DNA of 64,000 nucleotides from the NCBI GenBank assembly GCA_024643725.1, contig JAHEMJ010000012.1, positions 1 to 64,000 on the forward strand. The letters are read 5' to 3'. Made by a program: the position numbers and the translations under genes. The stretch comes from Crocinitomicaceae bacterium. GTDB taxonomy: Bacteria > Bacteroidota > Bacteroidia > Flavobacteriales_D > Crocinitomicaceae. The notes under the pieces are model-generated. The model was not told the DNA's origin, searched no databases, and saw only the letters and a list, made by a program, of their open reading frames with translations. Positions 24,208-33,614 of the stretch are shown here, piece by piece (position 1 is the stretch's first letter; every line of letters begins with the position of its first letter).

Positions 24208-25189
24208 TATCGTAAGTATTATTATTCCATCTTATAATACTGCGGATTATATAATTAAAACATTAATCTCAATTCAAGAGCAGGAGTATCTCAATTTTGA
24301 ATGTTTAATTATTGATGATTATTCCACTGATGATACATATGACTTGGCTAGTCAATTTTGTCAGGGAGATTCGCGTTTTAAAATAATTCGAAGGTTGAAA
24401 GAATATGATAAAGGCGCTAATTCTTGTAGAATTACTGGGTATAAATCGATTTCAAATCAATCTGAATACATTCTGTTTTTTGACAGTGATGATATAATGA
24501 AACCAGATAATATTAAAGCAAAAATGGCTATTCTAAAAAATAACATTAAAATTAATTGTTGTTTTTCATGGGTTGGTACTTTCAACGGTGATTATGATTC
24601 AGATAATGATTATTTAAATACTGTATACTACAAGTCTTTCTTTTCAAAAGATATTTTTTGGGATTTCGCAACACAAGAAATCGTATTTTATTATATCAAT
24701 GGTCTCTTTCATAGACATTATCTTGATAAATTATTTGCTGATTTTGGAATAGAATATTTTATTGATCCAGAATTACCATGTTACCAAGATTACTATCTTT
24801 TTCTAATGTTAATTGATAAAGGATTTACTTTTGAATTAATCGAAAAACCACTAGTGCTGTATAGAGATCGTGCTAATTCAATTAGTAGAAATCTACAAAC
24901 ATTTGATTCAGAGAAATTTGATATTGGGTTAAATACTTTATTGAAAATAAGAAATAGGCTTTCAACATTAGGAAGGGCGAATAGAGTCTTTGATTTATTT
25001 ATTACAAGACGAATAATTTCAGCCTCACGATTCTGTTTTCTAAATTATGAATTTAAGAATGCTATGTTTTTTTATATTAAAGGATGCAATTTTAATTTTA
25101 ATTCTTCACGGGGTAACAGTCTATTATTTGCTCCACTATATTTCATTTACATTTGTACAGGCAGACTCAATTTAATTTGTTTTGGTTAA
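24194..25189 (+). CDS. Glycosyltransferase family 2
   Basis: 331 residues. N-terminal GT-A motifs VSIIIPSYNTADYIIKTLISIQ, IIDDYSTDDT and the metal-binding FFDSDDIMKPDNI. It overlaps both neighbours. The C-terminal hundred residues are variable, as usual for acceptor-specific parts. It would transfer a single sugar on the cytoplasmic face. No signal of truncation. Donor specificity cannot be told. Confidence 0.87.
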   Translation: MGRSDIVSIIIPSYNTADYIIKTLISIQEQEYLNFECLIIDDYSTDDTYDLASQFCQGDSRFKIIRRLKEYDKGANSCRITGYKSISNQSEYILFFDSDDIMKPDNIKAKMAILKNNIKINCCFSWVGTFNGDYDSDNDYLNTVYYKSFFSKDIFWDFATQEIVFYYINGLFHRHYLDKLFADFGIEYFIDPELPCYQDYYLFLMLIDKGFTFELIEKPLVLYRDRANSISRNLQTFDSEKFDIGLNTLLKIRNRLSTLGRANRVFDLFITRRIISASRFCFLNYEFKNAMFFYIKGCNFNFNSSRGNSLLFAPLYFIYICTGRLNLICFG

Positions 25190-26321
25190 AAAAATATTAA
25201 TATCATCCACTAATCATGATTGGGGAGGTTCGGAGGTTCTCTGGTTTCAACTATTCAATAAACTTGCGTCATCAAATTTTGATGTTACTATTGTAGCTCA
25301 CAAGAATATATATGAAAAGTTAAAGTATCACCCCCAAGCAAATGTGAAATATATAAAAATTCCTATTTCAAAATTCAGAATTATAGAAAAAATCAAACAT
25401 AGTCTAAGATTAAATACATTGCTTAACTTGGTCGAATTAAAAAAATACGATTTTGTTCTAATAAGTCAAGGTGGAACATATGAAATAGTCAATGACACAA
25501 AATTTTGCGAGGAGCTAATAGATAAAAAAATAAATTTCTCAATAATTTCTCAATTTCATGAGGATAATGGAGCGTTGCCAGATTCCAATAGGATTGCATC
25601 TGTCAGATTATTTCAATCGGCGCAATTCGTATATTATACATCAATGCGTAATTGTAAAACTTCTCAATCATTAATTGGAAATTCAAATTTTACTGCAAAA
25701 GTAATTGGCAATCCCTTAAAATTATCAATTCGTTTAGAACCAAAGGTTTTCTCTAATAATATTATAAAATTTGTATGTGTTGGAAGGTTAGATGTAGATA
25801 TAAAAGCTCAAAATATTTTAATTAGTGCCTTAGCAAATATTAATAAAATATTTTCTAAGTGGGAATTGCAAATAATTGGTAATGGCCGGCACTTTTCCTA
25901 CTTAACGGACTTGATATTGTCTCTTGATCTTCAAGAAAAAATTCACTTAAAAGGGTACACAGAGAATATTATGGAAGAATTGGATAATTCAGATGTGTTT
26001 ATTTTACCGTCTGTTAGTGAAGGACAATCTTTGGCACTTCTTGAAGCAGCCTCTAGAGGTTTAATTATTCTTGCAACGGATGTTGGCGGTGCTGATGAAA
26101 TTATTAACAATGAAGAAAATGGCTTTATTATACCAGCCTCAAACATTGATCGCATACAAGATACAATAGAATTAGTTATTTGTCGTCGTAAAAATTGGGA
26201 CAGATATTCTAAAAACATAATTGAATCGATACGAAAATTTACTTATACTCACAATTCAGTAGAAATTATACTAGAAGATATAGAAGCTAGTATAGCAGGA
26301 ATGTCATATTTAAGTAATTAA
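25182..26321 (+). CDS. Glycosyltransferase family 4
   Basis: 379 residues with a TTG start at 25182 that overlaps the end of the previous gene by eight bases. The N-terminal GT-B domain opens KKILISSTNHDWGGSEVLWFQL, a pattern common in GT4 (GGSE loop). The C-terminal domain has FVCVGRLDVDIKAQNILI, LKGYTENIMEEL and the E-x7-E in EGQSLALLEAAS. The start codon is inferred from fit to the family, since no ATG lies near. Very AT-rich, as is the whole block 19.5-29.6 kb. Confidence 0.86.
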   Translation: MVKKILISSTNHDWGGSEVLWFQLFNKLASSNFDVTIVAHKNIYEKLKYHPQANVKYIKIPISKFRIIEKIKHSLRLNTLLNLVELKKYDFVLISQGGTYEIVNDTKFCEELIDKKINFSIISQFHEDNGALPDSNRIASVRLFQSAQFVYYTSMRNCKTSQSLIGNSNFTAKVIGNPLKLSIRLEPKVFSNNIIKFVCVGRLDVDIKAQNILISALANINKIFSKWELQIIGNGRHFSYLTDLILSLDLQEKIHLKGYTENIMEELDNSDVFILPSVSEGQSLALLEAASRGLIILATDVGGADEIINNEENGFIIPASNIDRIQDTIELVICRRKNWDRYSKNIIESIRKFTYTHNSVEIILEDIEASIAGMSYLSN

Positions 26322-26352
26322 AAAATGTGGTTACTAAAAAAGGTACAAATAA

Positions 26353-27210
26353 ATGATTGAAAATAATCCAATAATTAGTATTCTAATGACTGCTTTTAAT
26401 CGGCAGGAATTTATCTCTGAGGCAATAGAAAGCGTCTTGTCTTCAACCTTTAATGACTTTGAGCTCATCATTGTAGATGACTGTTCAAAGGACCGTACCT
26501 TTGAAATTGCAAAATCATATGAAGCAAAAGACAACCGTGTTAAGGTTTATGTAAATGAACAAAACCTCGGTGATTATCCAAACCGAAATAAAGCGGCAAG
26601 CTATGCGAAGGGCAAATACATCAAATATGTTGATGCGGATGATATGGTTTATCCGTATGGTTTAGAATATATTGTAAAATATATGGAGAGTTATCCTCAA
26701 GCAGATTGGGGATTAACTGATATTAACCAAGATGATAATGCTATTTTTCCATATCTTTTAAATGACATTGAGATTTATAAATCTCACTATTTTACTGTAG
26801 GAAATATTTTCTCAAAAGCGCCTAGTTCTTTAGTGATAAAAAAATCTTTTTTTAATGAAACCAAAGGATTTATTAATTTGAAAATGATAGGAGACACAGA
26901 GTATTTTTATCGACTTGCACTTAATTCTACTTTACTTATTATGCCATATGGGTTCATGTGGTGTAGGGGACAAACATTGGGTTCTCAAACACAAACTCAC
27001 AAGAATAACATAGCAATTTGTTCGTTGTATGATGAGGTTGAATACTACTATATCAATAAAATCAATGTTAATTCATCAGCAAAACAAAGGAATAATATTC
27101 GTCGTTTAAAGAATTATGTGAAAATAATTCTAGGAGGGCCAAGCACAATTAAAAGTTACTTCAGTTTAAAAAAGGAATTGACGTATCAAATAAAGTCTAA
27201 ACTCAATTAA
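26353..27210 (+). CDS. Glycosyltransferase family 2
   Basis: 285 residues. GT-A motifs: ISILMTAFNRQEFISEAIESVL, IVDDCSKDRT and KYVDADDMVYPYGLE (DxD region). Typical of inverting GT2 transferases that build O-antigen units. A 31-base gap from the previous gene, and seven bases before the next start. The C-terminal tail is short and basic (SLKKELTYQIKSKLN), compatible with membrane-surface association. Confidence 0.86.
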   Translation: MIENNPIISILMTAFNRQEFISEAIESVLSSTFNDFELIIVDDCSKDRTFEIAKSYEAKDNRVKVYVNEQNLGDYPNRNKAASYAKGKYIKYVDADDMVYPYGLEYIVKYMESYPQADWGLTDINQDDNAIFPYLLNDIEIYKSHYFTVGNIFSKAPSSLVIKKSFFNETKGFINLKMIGDTEYFYRLALNSTLLIMPYGFMWCRGQTLGSQTQTHKNNIAICSLYDEVEYYYINKINVNSSAKQRNNIRRLKNYVKIILGGPSTIKSYFSLKKELTYQIKSKLN

Positions 27211-27217
27211 CGAATTG

Positions 27218-27832
27218 ATGATTGATAGAATTTTAAGAATTTTTTTACAACCCATTCCTTACTTCCATTTTATTCGCAATACTCAAAACACCGATTGTCC
27301 ATTAACGTTTCAAACTTGGTTTTGGCAAAAAGTAGTTGGGTTTAATAAGGGCGTTTACTGGCCAATGCATCATGCAAGTGTTGCGAGTTATGCAAACAGA
27401 GTTCAGATTGGTATAGAAACTAATCCAGGATTAAATCCGGGTTGTTACATTCATGGAGTAAATAGAATATACATTGGAGATTACACACAATTTGGACCAA
27501 ATGTAGGACTAATGAGTGGCAATCATGATCTTTACGACTTCCGATTACAAAGCAACGCAAAACCAATAATAATTGGAAAACATTGTTGGATTGGTATGGG
27601 TGTGGTGATTTTACCCGAAGTTGAGCTTGGTGATTTTACCATAGTTGGTGCTGGTGCAATTGTCACTAAATCTTTTCCTGCCGGTAGATGTGTTATTGCT
27701 GGCAATCCAGCCAAAAAAATCAAAGACTTAGATCCTGATAAATGTGTCTACTTTACAACAGAAAACCCTTACATCGGATATATGCCTGCATCTGAATACG
27801 ACACATTTAAACAAAATAAATTAGATTTATAG
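27218..27832 (+). CDS. Hexapeptide (LbH) O-acyltransferase
   Basis: 204 residues from the ATG at 27218 (a TTG at 27215 is the frame limit). The helix begins around ANRVQIGIETNPG and runs through GDYTQFGPNVGLMSGNHDLYDF, with the catalytic His in GNHDLYD, then GKHCWIGMGVVILPEVELGDFTIVGAGAIVTK and AGNPAKKI. This is the maltose/galactoside acetyltransferase-like group common in capsule clusters. It likely acetylates a glycan sugar. It ends directly at the ATG of the asparagine synthase. Confidence 0.85.
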   Translation: MIDRILRIFLQPIPYFHFIRNTQNTDCPLTFQTWFWQKVVGFNKGVYWPMHHASVASYANRVQIGIETNPGLNPGCYIHGVNRIYIGDYTQFGPNVGLMSGNHDLYDFRLQSNAKPIIIGKHCWIGMGVVILPEVELGDFTIVGAGAIVTKSFPAGRCVIAGNPAKKIKDLDPDKCVYFTTENPYIGYMPASEYDTFKQNKLDL

Positions 27833-29665
27833 ATGTGCGGAATTAGTGGATTAATTACAATTTCTAATTTTGATAACGGGTCTTCTATTGTTCAAAATAT
27901 GAATAATAGAATTATTCATCGAGGACCAGATGCAGAAGGAATTTTTGAAAGTGGAAATGTTCATCTTGGTCACAGAAGGTTATCAATATTAGATTTATCA
28001 GCAGCAGCTAATCAACCTTTTCACAAGCATGGCTTTACAATTGTTTATAACGGAGAAATTTATAATTATCTTGAGCTAAAAGAAGATTTAAAAAAAGAGG
28101 GCTATGATTTTCTGACTGATTCTGATACTGAAGTCATCTTAAGTGCATATCATTTTTTCGGGAAAGACTGTGTAGAGAAGTTCAATGGGATGTGGTCTTT
28201 TTTACTTTTAGATACACAAAATGAAACACTTCTTGTGTCTAGAGACCAATTTGGCATCAAGCCTTTGTATTATTTTCAAACCGCGGATTTACTTTCTTTT
28301 GGGTCCGAAATAAAGCAATTTTTGGAAGTTCCTGGCTTTAAGCCGCAACTCAATAAAAAGATCGCTGCTACTTTTTTAGTCGAGGGCTCATTGAATCAAA
28401 GTCAAGAAACTTTTTTTGATTCTGTATTTGAGTTACAGCCCGGAACAAATTTAACTATAGACACAAAAACCAGAGTAATTAATAGTCATGTTTGGTATAG
28501 CTTCATTAAAGAAACTCATAAAAAAAATGCCCTAAGTTATGAGCAGGCAGTTCTTCGTTTTGATGAATTATTCGAAGATGCTGTAAAAATTAGAATGCGC
28601 TCAGATGTGCGCGTAGGTAGTTGCTTGTCCGGAGGAATAGATAGTTCAGCAATTGTATGTAAGGCAAAAGAGTTGGGGGCTAATCTTGAAACGGTTACTT
28701 CTTGTTACTCAGATGCGAAATTCGATGAGCAGCAGTTTAGTGATTTGGTTTCAAATACCACGGGTTTCAAATCAAATAAAATATATGGTGATAAAATAGA
28801 ATTAGATCGTTTTGAAATCATAAAGAAAATGATTTATCACCAAGATCAACCAATTGCAACTGGATCTCATTTCTCTGAATACAATGTTTTTTCTGAAGCG
28901 CGAAAACACGGTTTTATAGTCATGTTAGATGGACAGGGCTCAGATGAGTATTTAGGGGGTTATCCTGAATTTCAGTCTATACTTTTTCAGTTATTCTTGA
29001 AAAAATTCCAATTCAAAAAGTTATTTCATTTGGTGAATAAAGAAAGTTTACTTTACCGTAGAACGCATAAAGAAATTATTTTTCGTGAGTTAAAATCAAT
29101 GTTTTATTTCCCAATACTGAAGCAGATAAAAAAAGTATTAGGTAAAGAAAATAAAGAGTATGCAAATAATTTGCTTAACAACTACAAGCCTACTTTTTAC
29201 AAGCCAAAGTCATTTACAGAGTTATCCATATTAGAATTAGTCAAAACGAGTTTGCCGTATCAGTTACATTCCGAGGATAGAAATTCTATGTTATTTTCAA
29301 TAGAATCTAGGTTGCCTTTTCTTGATTACAGATTGGTTGAGTTTTGCCTTACTCTGCCTGATTCTTATTTATATAGAGAAGCGTACACAAAAAAAATACT
29401 TCGTGACGCAGTCAAGTCACTACCCACACCCATCAAAGAAAGAAAAGATAAAATGGGTTTCGTATCTCCTGACGAACAATGGGTTAAAGAGAATAAAAAA
29501 ATATTTGTTGAGGTTCTAACAAAGGCTAAAGAAAAGTATGGGTTTGTTTCCGATTTATTTTTAGAACAATTCCAATTATTTTTAGACGGTAAAAGGACAT
29601 ATGAGCCTAAATATTTTAGAGCATTAAGTTTGGTTTACTTCTGTGAAGAGTTTAATATCCAATGA
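27833..29665 (+). CDS. asnB: Asparagine synthase (glutamine-hydrolysing) family, first copy
   Basis: 610 residues. Class II glutaminase domain beginning at Cys2 (MCGISGL), with IIHRGPDAEG and VYNGEIYNYLEL, then an ATP-pyrophosphatase domain with SGGIDSSAIV. It starts one base after the acyltransferase stop and overlaps HisH by ATGA. In polysaccharide loci such enzymes amidate carboxyl groups of uronic acids (WbpS-like) rather than make free asparagine. Its place beside the WbpG module and the uronic-acid genes supports that, but the substrate is not proven. Confidence 0.9.
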   Translation: MCGISGLITISNFDNGSSIVQNMNNRIIHRGPDAEGIFESGNVHLGHRRLSILDLSAAANQPFHKHGFTIVYNGEIYNYLELKEDLKKEGYDFLTDSDTEVILSAYHFFGKDCVEKFNGMWSFLLLDTQNETLLVSRDQFGIKPLYYFQTADLLSFGSEIKQFLEVPGFKPQLNKKIAATFLVEGSLNQSQETFFDSVFELQPGTNLTIDTKTRVINSHVWYSFIKETHKKNALSYEQAVLRFDELFEDAVKIRMRSDVRVGSCLSGGIDSSAIVCKAKELGANLETVTSCYSDAKFDEQQFSDLVSNTTGFKSNKIYGDKIELDRFEIIKKMIYHQDQPIATGSHFSEYNVFSEARKHGFIVMLDGQGSDEYLGGYPEFQSILFQLFLKKFQFKKLFHLVNKESLLYRRTHKEIIFRELKSMFYFPILKQIKKVLGKENKEYANNLLNNYKPTFYKPKSFTELSILELVKTSLPYQLHSEDRNSMLFSIESRLPFLDYRLVEFCLTLPDSYLYREAYTKKILRDAVKSLPTPIKERKDKMGFVSPDEQWVKENKKIFVEVLTKAKEKYGFVSDLFLEQFQLFLDGKRTYEPKYFRALSLVYFCEEFNIQ

Positions 29666-30273
29666 CCACCATCATCAACTACAACCTCGGTAATCCGGTT
29701 TCAATCCAAAACATGATTCGTCATATTGGTGGGGGGGAAGTGCGTATTTCCAGTAATCTAGCTGATATCGCTTCAGCTGATCGCTTAATTTTGCCTGGTG
29801 TTGGGAATTTTGAGCACGGCATGAAACAACTACATGCGCTAGGTTTGGTGGACTCCCTCACAGAGCAGGTGTTGGTAAAAAAGAAACCCATACTCGGCAT
29901 TTGTTTGGGCATGCAATTGTTAACCAAACACAGCGAAGAGGGCAATGCCGACGGCCTGGGTTTTGTTGATGCAACAACCAAGAAATTTGAGTTTCAAGAC
30001 CCCAGCTTGAAAATACCACACATGGGTTGGAACACAGTTAGCTATCAAAAGCAATCGACTTTAACGGCCGAATTAACCGAGCAAATGCGCTACTACTTTG
30101 TGCATTCCTACTACGTAGATTGCGCAGAGCCTTCAGATATACTTTGCACTACTGAATACGGCCTTTCATTTGTGTCGGGCTTTCAGCACGGGCATATTTT
30201 TGGTTTGCAGTTCCATCCTGAGAAAAGCCACAAGTTTGGTATGGAATTACTCGCTAATTTTTGTAAATTTTAA
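29662..30273 (+). CDS. hisH: HisH-like glutamine amidotransferase of the acetamidino-sugar module
   Basis: 203 residues. A class I glutaminase with Cys81 in ILGICLGMQLL and the His185/Glu187 pair in QFHPEKS. Although HisH normally feeds histidine synthesis, the gene sits with a HisF homologue and WbpG (31019), the set that in Pseudomonas and Escherichia O-antigen clusters delivers ammonia to make acetamidino sugars. No other histidine genes are present. It abuts hisF with a one-base overlap (TAATG). From here to about 35.8 kb the composition is less AT-rich than the preceding block. Confidence 0.9.
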   Translation: MTTIINYNLGNPVSIQNMIRHIGGGEVRISSNLADIASADRLILPGVGNFEHGMKQLHALGLVDSLTEQVLVKKKPILGICLGMQLLTKHSEEGNADGLGFVDATTKKFEFQDPSLKIPHMGWNTVSYQKQSTLTAELTEQMRYYFVHSYYVDCAEPSDILCTTEYGLSFVSGFQHGHIFGLQFHPEKSHKFGMELLANFCKF

Positions 30274-31022
30274 TGGCCTTACAACCGAGAATCATACCTG
30301 TATTATTGCTTCATAAAGGGGGCTTATACAAAACAAAGCAATTCAAAAATCCGTCATATGTCGGCGATCCTATCAATGCGGTTCGGATTTTCAATGAAAA
30401 ACAAGTCGATGAATTACTCATTCTAGACATCGATTGTTCAAAAGAGAACAAAGCACCCAATTACGCCCTAATTGAAGAAATTGTGAGTGAAGCATTTATG
30501 CCTGTCGGCTATGGTGGCGGAATTTCATCGCTCGAAATGGCTCAGGAAGTGTTTCGGTTGGGCGTTGAAAAGATAATACTCAATACGGCCCTGCAACACA
30601 ACATCCGTTTAGTAGGTCAAATTGCCGAAATCTACGGCTCACAAGCGGTGGTTGCTAGCATAGATTACAAAACCGGCCTTTTTGGTGGCCCGAAAGCATA
30701 TTTCACAAGCGCACAAAATAAATCTAAGCTAAACCCCTTAGAGTTAGCCAAAGCGGCAGTTGAGGCAGGCGCGGGTGAGGTAATACTGCAATGCGTAGAC
30801 AGAGAAGGCACCTACAAAGGTTACGACCTAGATTTACTAAAAGATTTTACCTCAGCCTTAAACGTACCCGTTGTGGTGTCTGGCGGCGCAAGCACAAACA
30901 AAGATTTTAACCAAGCGCAAGCTGCCGGTGCCTCGGGCATGGCGGCAGGCAGCATGTTTATTTATCAGCGGCCACACAACGCGGTGCTGATTTCTTACCC
31001 TTCAAACTATTTTTACATATGA
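30273..31022 (+). CDS. hisF: HisF-like (WbuZ) subunit of the acetamidino-sugar module
   Basis: 249 residues, a TIM barrel with the HisF-type sequence VGYGGGISSLEMAQEVFRLGVEKIILNTA and VVVSGGAS. The N-terminal catalytic Asp of true HisF (in CLDVKDG) is replaced: here it reads PVLLLHKGGLYKT. The second catalytic Asp region (SIDYKTG) remains. This change is characteristic of the WbuZ glycosyl-amidation subgroup, so it is not a histidine enzyme. It should channel ammonia from HisH to the WbpG reaction. It overlaps wbpG by ATGA. Confidence 0.88.
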   Translation: MALQPRIIPVLLLHKGGLYKTKQFKNPSYVGDPINAVRIFNEKQVDELLILDIDCSKENKAPNYALIEEIVSEAFMPVGYGGGISSLEMAQEVFRLGVEKIILNTALQHNIRLVGQIAEIYGSQAVVASIDYKTGLFGGPKAYFTSAQNKSKLNPLELAKAAVEAGAGEVILQCVDREGTYKGYDLDLLKDFTSALNVPVVVSGGASTNKDFNQAQAAGASGMAAGSMFIYQRPHNAVLISYPSNYFYI

Positions 31023-32152
31023 TGGTACTCGATAAAAACGACCCAAATTACCAACAATGTAGTTTGTCTGTAATGGACAACATTGCAGACCCAGATATTA
31101 CCTTTGATGAAAAAGGTATTTGTAATTATTACTATGAGTATCTAGCGGCAGCAAAGCAGCAGGTATTTGAAGCCGAGGAAGGGCAAAGAAAATACGATTC
31201 CTTAATTGCCAAAATAAAGGCAGATGGCCAAGGTAAAAAGTACGATTGTATTTTAGGTGTAAGCGGCGGGGTAGACTCTACCTACTTGGCTTACTTAGCT
31301 AAAGAGGCAGGGCTTAGAGTTCTCTGCGTTCATTTTGACAATGGCTGGAATTCAGAGCTTGCCGTCAAAAACATTCAGAATATTGTAGAAAAATGCGGCT
31401 TTGACCTATACACCTATGTAATTGATTGGGAAGAATTCAAAGACATACAGTTAGCCTATTTCAAGGCAAATGTCATTGATATTGAAGCGGTAACGGATAT
31501 TGCTATTTTTTCGGCACTCGACAATATTTGCAAAACACAGCAGATCAAACATATTATTGATGGCAGAAATGTGGTAACTGAGCATACCTTACCACCTTCA
31601 TGGATATGCAAAAACCACAGCAATTTGCGAGACATTCACAGACAGTTTGGAACAACGAAACTGAAGTCTTATCCATTAATTAGCCCCATAAGACGACGAA
31701 TTTTGGCCAAAACAAAGCCATTTACATCATGGCCCTTGCTCAATTACGTGCCTTACAATAAGGCAGAGGTTAAAACAAAAATTATTAATGAACTCAGTTG
31801 GAGAGACTACGGGGGCAAGCACTATGAATCTGTATTTACACGCTTTTACCAAGGTTACATTTTGCCAAATAAATTCAAAGTAGACAAGCGCAAGGCTCAT
31901 TTGTCTAATTTGATTTTCTCTGGTCAGCTGAATAAGGAAGCCGCTTTAAAAGAGTTGGCTTTGCCAATTTATCCGGAAGAACTTTTTGTAAACGACCTCA
32001 CTTTTGTTCTCAAGAAATTAAATTTCTCAGAATCAGAATTTAAACAATACATGAGTACGCCTGCGCGTCCGCATACTGCTTATTCAATAAGCATTAGTCT
32101 TTTTGACGAATACCCTGTTTTGAAACCTTTAAGAAAATTATTTAACAAATGA
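31019..32152 (+). CDS. wbpG: N-acetyl sugar amidotransferase (WbpG/PseA/WbuX family)
   Basis: 377 residues. A PP-loop ATPase motif SGGVDS (82-87) and downstream family stretches WNSELAVKNIQNIVEKCGFDLYTYVIDWEEF and GRNVVTEHTLPPSW. WbpG-type enzymes convert an N-acetyl group to acetamidino using ammonia. The usual N-terminal zinc cysteine pairs are degenerate: CSLS (14-17) and CNYY (35-38) keep one Cys each of the normal CxxC. It forms ATGA overlaps on both sides, so it is translated with HisF and the WlbA-like gene. The start is taken at 31019 rather than the next ATG because of this overlap. Confidence 0.88.
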   Translation: MMVLDKNDPNYQQCSLSVMDNIADPDITFDEKGICNYYYEYLAAAKQQVFEAEEGQRKYDSLIAKIKADGQGKKYDCILGVSGGVDSTYLAYLAKEAGLRVLCVHFDNGWNSELAVKNIQNIVEKCGFDLYTYVIDWEEFKDIQLAYFKANVIDIEAVTDIAIFSALDNICKTQQIKHIIDGRNVVTEHTLPPSWICKNHSNLRDIHRQFGTTKLKSYPLISPIRRRILAKTKPFTSWPLLNYVPYNKAEVKTKIINELSWRDYGGKHYESVFTRFYQGYILPNKFKVDKRKAHLSNLIFSGQLNKEAALKELALPIYPEELFVNDLTFVLKKLNFSESEFKQYMSTPARPHTAYSISISLFDEYPVLKPLRKLFNK

Positions 32153-33144
32153 TAAAATTTGCCATTATTGGGTGTGGAAGAATTGCCCAACGACATGCCG
32201 AGCATATTCAAAAAAACGGTCAGTTGGTGGCTTGTTGCGATATCGATTTTGCCAAGGCCGAACAAATGGCTGAAGCCTACCAGGCGCAGGCATTTTCAGA
32301 TGTACAACAAATGCTGCAGCATACAGATGCAGATGTCGTTTCTATTTGTTCGCCAAATGGCCTGCATGCAGAACATAGCATTACAGCATTAAAAAGTGGT
32401 TTTCATGTCTTGTGCGAGAAGCCAATGGCAATCAGTGTTCAGGACTGTGGGGCTATGATTCAAGCTGCCGAAAAAGCAAACAAGCGCTTGTTTGCCATCA
32501 AGCAAAACAGATTCAACCCGCCAGTGGTAGCGGTTAAGGAAGCCATTGAAGCCAACAAATTAGGAAAAATCCATTCTGTACAATTGAGTTGTTTTTGGAA
32601 CCGCAATGCCGATTATTACCATAATTCTTGGAAAGGAACCAAAAATTTAGATGGCGGTACGCTTTACACACAGTTTAGCCATTTCATCGATTTGTTGTAT
32701 TGGCTCATTGGTGATATCAAAGAAACCAAGGCGTTTGCTGGTAATTTTGCGCACCAAGACCTCATTGAATTTGAAGACACAGGTGTGGTAATCCTCAAAT
32801 TTCATAATGGGGCAATAGGTACTATTAATTATACAGTTAATGCATACGCCAAAAACATGGAAGGTTCATTAACCATTTTTGGTGAAAAAGGTACGGTAAA
32901 AATCGGAGGGCAATATATCAATGAGCTAGAATACCAATCTATTCAAGATTTTCAGATAGAAAACCTCCCGAAAGGAAACACCGCCAATAATTATGGCAAC
33001 TACCAAGGATCTATGAGTAACCACGATAAGGTGTATGAAAACTTAGTTGACGTGCTTACCAACAACGCAACAATCTCAACAAACGCATTTGAAGCTCTCA
33101 AAACGGTTGAAATCATTGATAAAATATACACAAGTATTCAATGA
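32149..33144 (+). CDS. wlbA: Gfo/Idh/MocA oxidoreductase, second WlbA-like copy
   Basis: 331 residues. IIGCGRIAQRHAEHI, EKP at 90-92 and LDGGTLYTQFSHFIDLLYWLIGDI parallel the copy at 1637. Unlike that copy, the C-terminus ends cleanly (VEIIDKIYTSIQ), showing what the left copy's natural end probably looked like before repeat sequence added NNVLVC. Together with the acyltransferase and aminotransferase that follow, it makes a complete second B-D-E set inside the acetamidino-sugar operon. The same UDP-GlcNAcA 3-dehydrogenase activity is inferred. Confidence 0.85.
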   Translation: MIKFAIIGCGRIAQRHAEHIQKNGQLVACCDIDFAKAEQMAEAYQAQAFSDVQQMLQHTDADVVSICSPNGLHAEHSITALKSGFHVLCEKPMAISVQDCGAMIQAAEKANKRLFAIKQNRFNPPVVAVKEAIEANKLGKIHSVQLSCFWNRNADYYHNSWKGTKNLDGGTLYTQFSHFIDLLYWLIGDIKETKAFAGNFAHQDLIEFEDTGVVILKFHNGAIGTINYTVNAYAKNMEGSLTIFGEKGTVKIGGQYINELEYQSIQDFQIENLPKGNTANNYGNYQGSMSNHDKVYENLVDVLTNNATISTNAFEALKTVEIIDKIYTSIQ

Positions 33145-33614
33145 GTATAGCACCAAAAATACATCAAAGTCAGATAAAAGACGATGTGCTTATGGGTGCT
33201 AACGTAACCATTGTAGAGCCCGTTAATTTATACGGCTGTCGCTTAGATGCTGGCGTATTTGTAGGCCCATTTGTAGAAATACAAAAAGACGTTTGTATAG
33301 GCGCCCGCACCAAAATACAAAGCCATAGCTTTATTTGTGAATTGGTCACCATCGGTGAAGATTGCTTTATAGGGCATGGTGTTATGTTTATCAATGATTT
33401 ATTCGAAGGTGGAGGCCCTGCCGGTGGAGATAAAACCAAGTGGAAAAAAACGGATATTGGCAATCGGGTAGCAATTGGTAGCAATGCAACTATTTTACCC
33501 GTAAGTATTTGCAACAATGTAGTGATTGGGGCAGGGGCAGTAGTAACCAAAAATATTACTGAGCCCGGAGTTTATGCAGGGAATCCTGCGAAAAAAATGA
33601 AGCATAAAATATGA
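33141..33614 (+). CDS. wbpD: WbpD/WlbB-like N-acetyltransferase, second copy
   Basis: 157 residues of left-handed beta-helix (DDVLMGANVTIVEPVNLYGCRLDAGVFVGPFVEIQKDVCIGARTKI, VAIGSNATILPVSICNNVVIGAGAVVTKNI, AGNPAKK). Shorter than the 192-residue left copy and without its C-terminal tail. Coupled by overlaps to the WlbA-like and aminotransferase genes. It should acetylate the 3-amino group of the uronic acid. Another acyl donor than acetyl-CoA is possible. Confidence 0.83.
   Translation: MSIAPKIHQSQIKDDVLMGANVTIVEPVNLYGCRLDAGVFVGPFVEIQKDVCIGARTKIQSHSFICELVTIGEDCFIGHGVMFINDLFEGGGPAGGDKTKWKKTDIGNRVAIGSNATILPVSICNNVVIGAGAVVTKNITEPGVYAGNPAKKMKHKI

Noticed and set aside
29662..31022. Histidine biosynthesis genes hisH and hisF
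   Set aside because: No other his genes are present, HisF lacks its first catalytic Asp, and both are coupled to WbpG, so they belong to sugar amidation.
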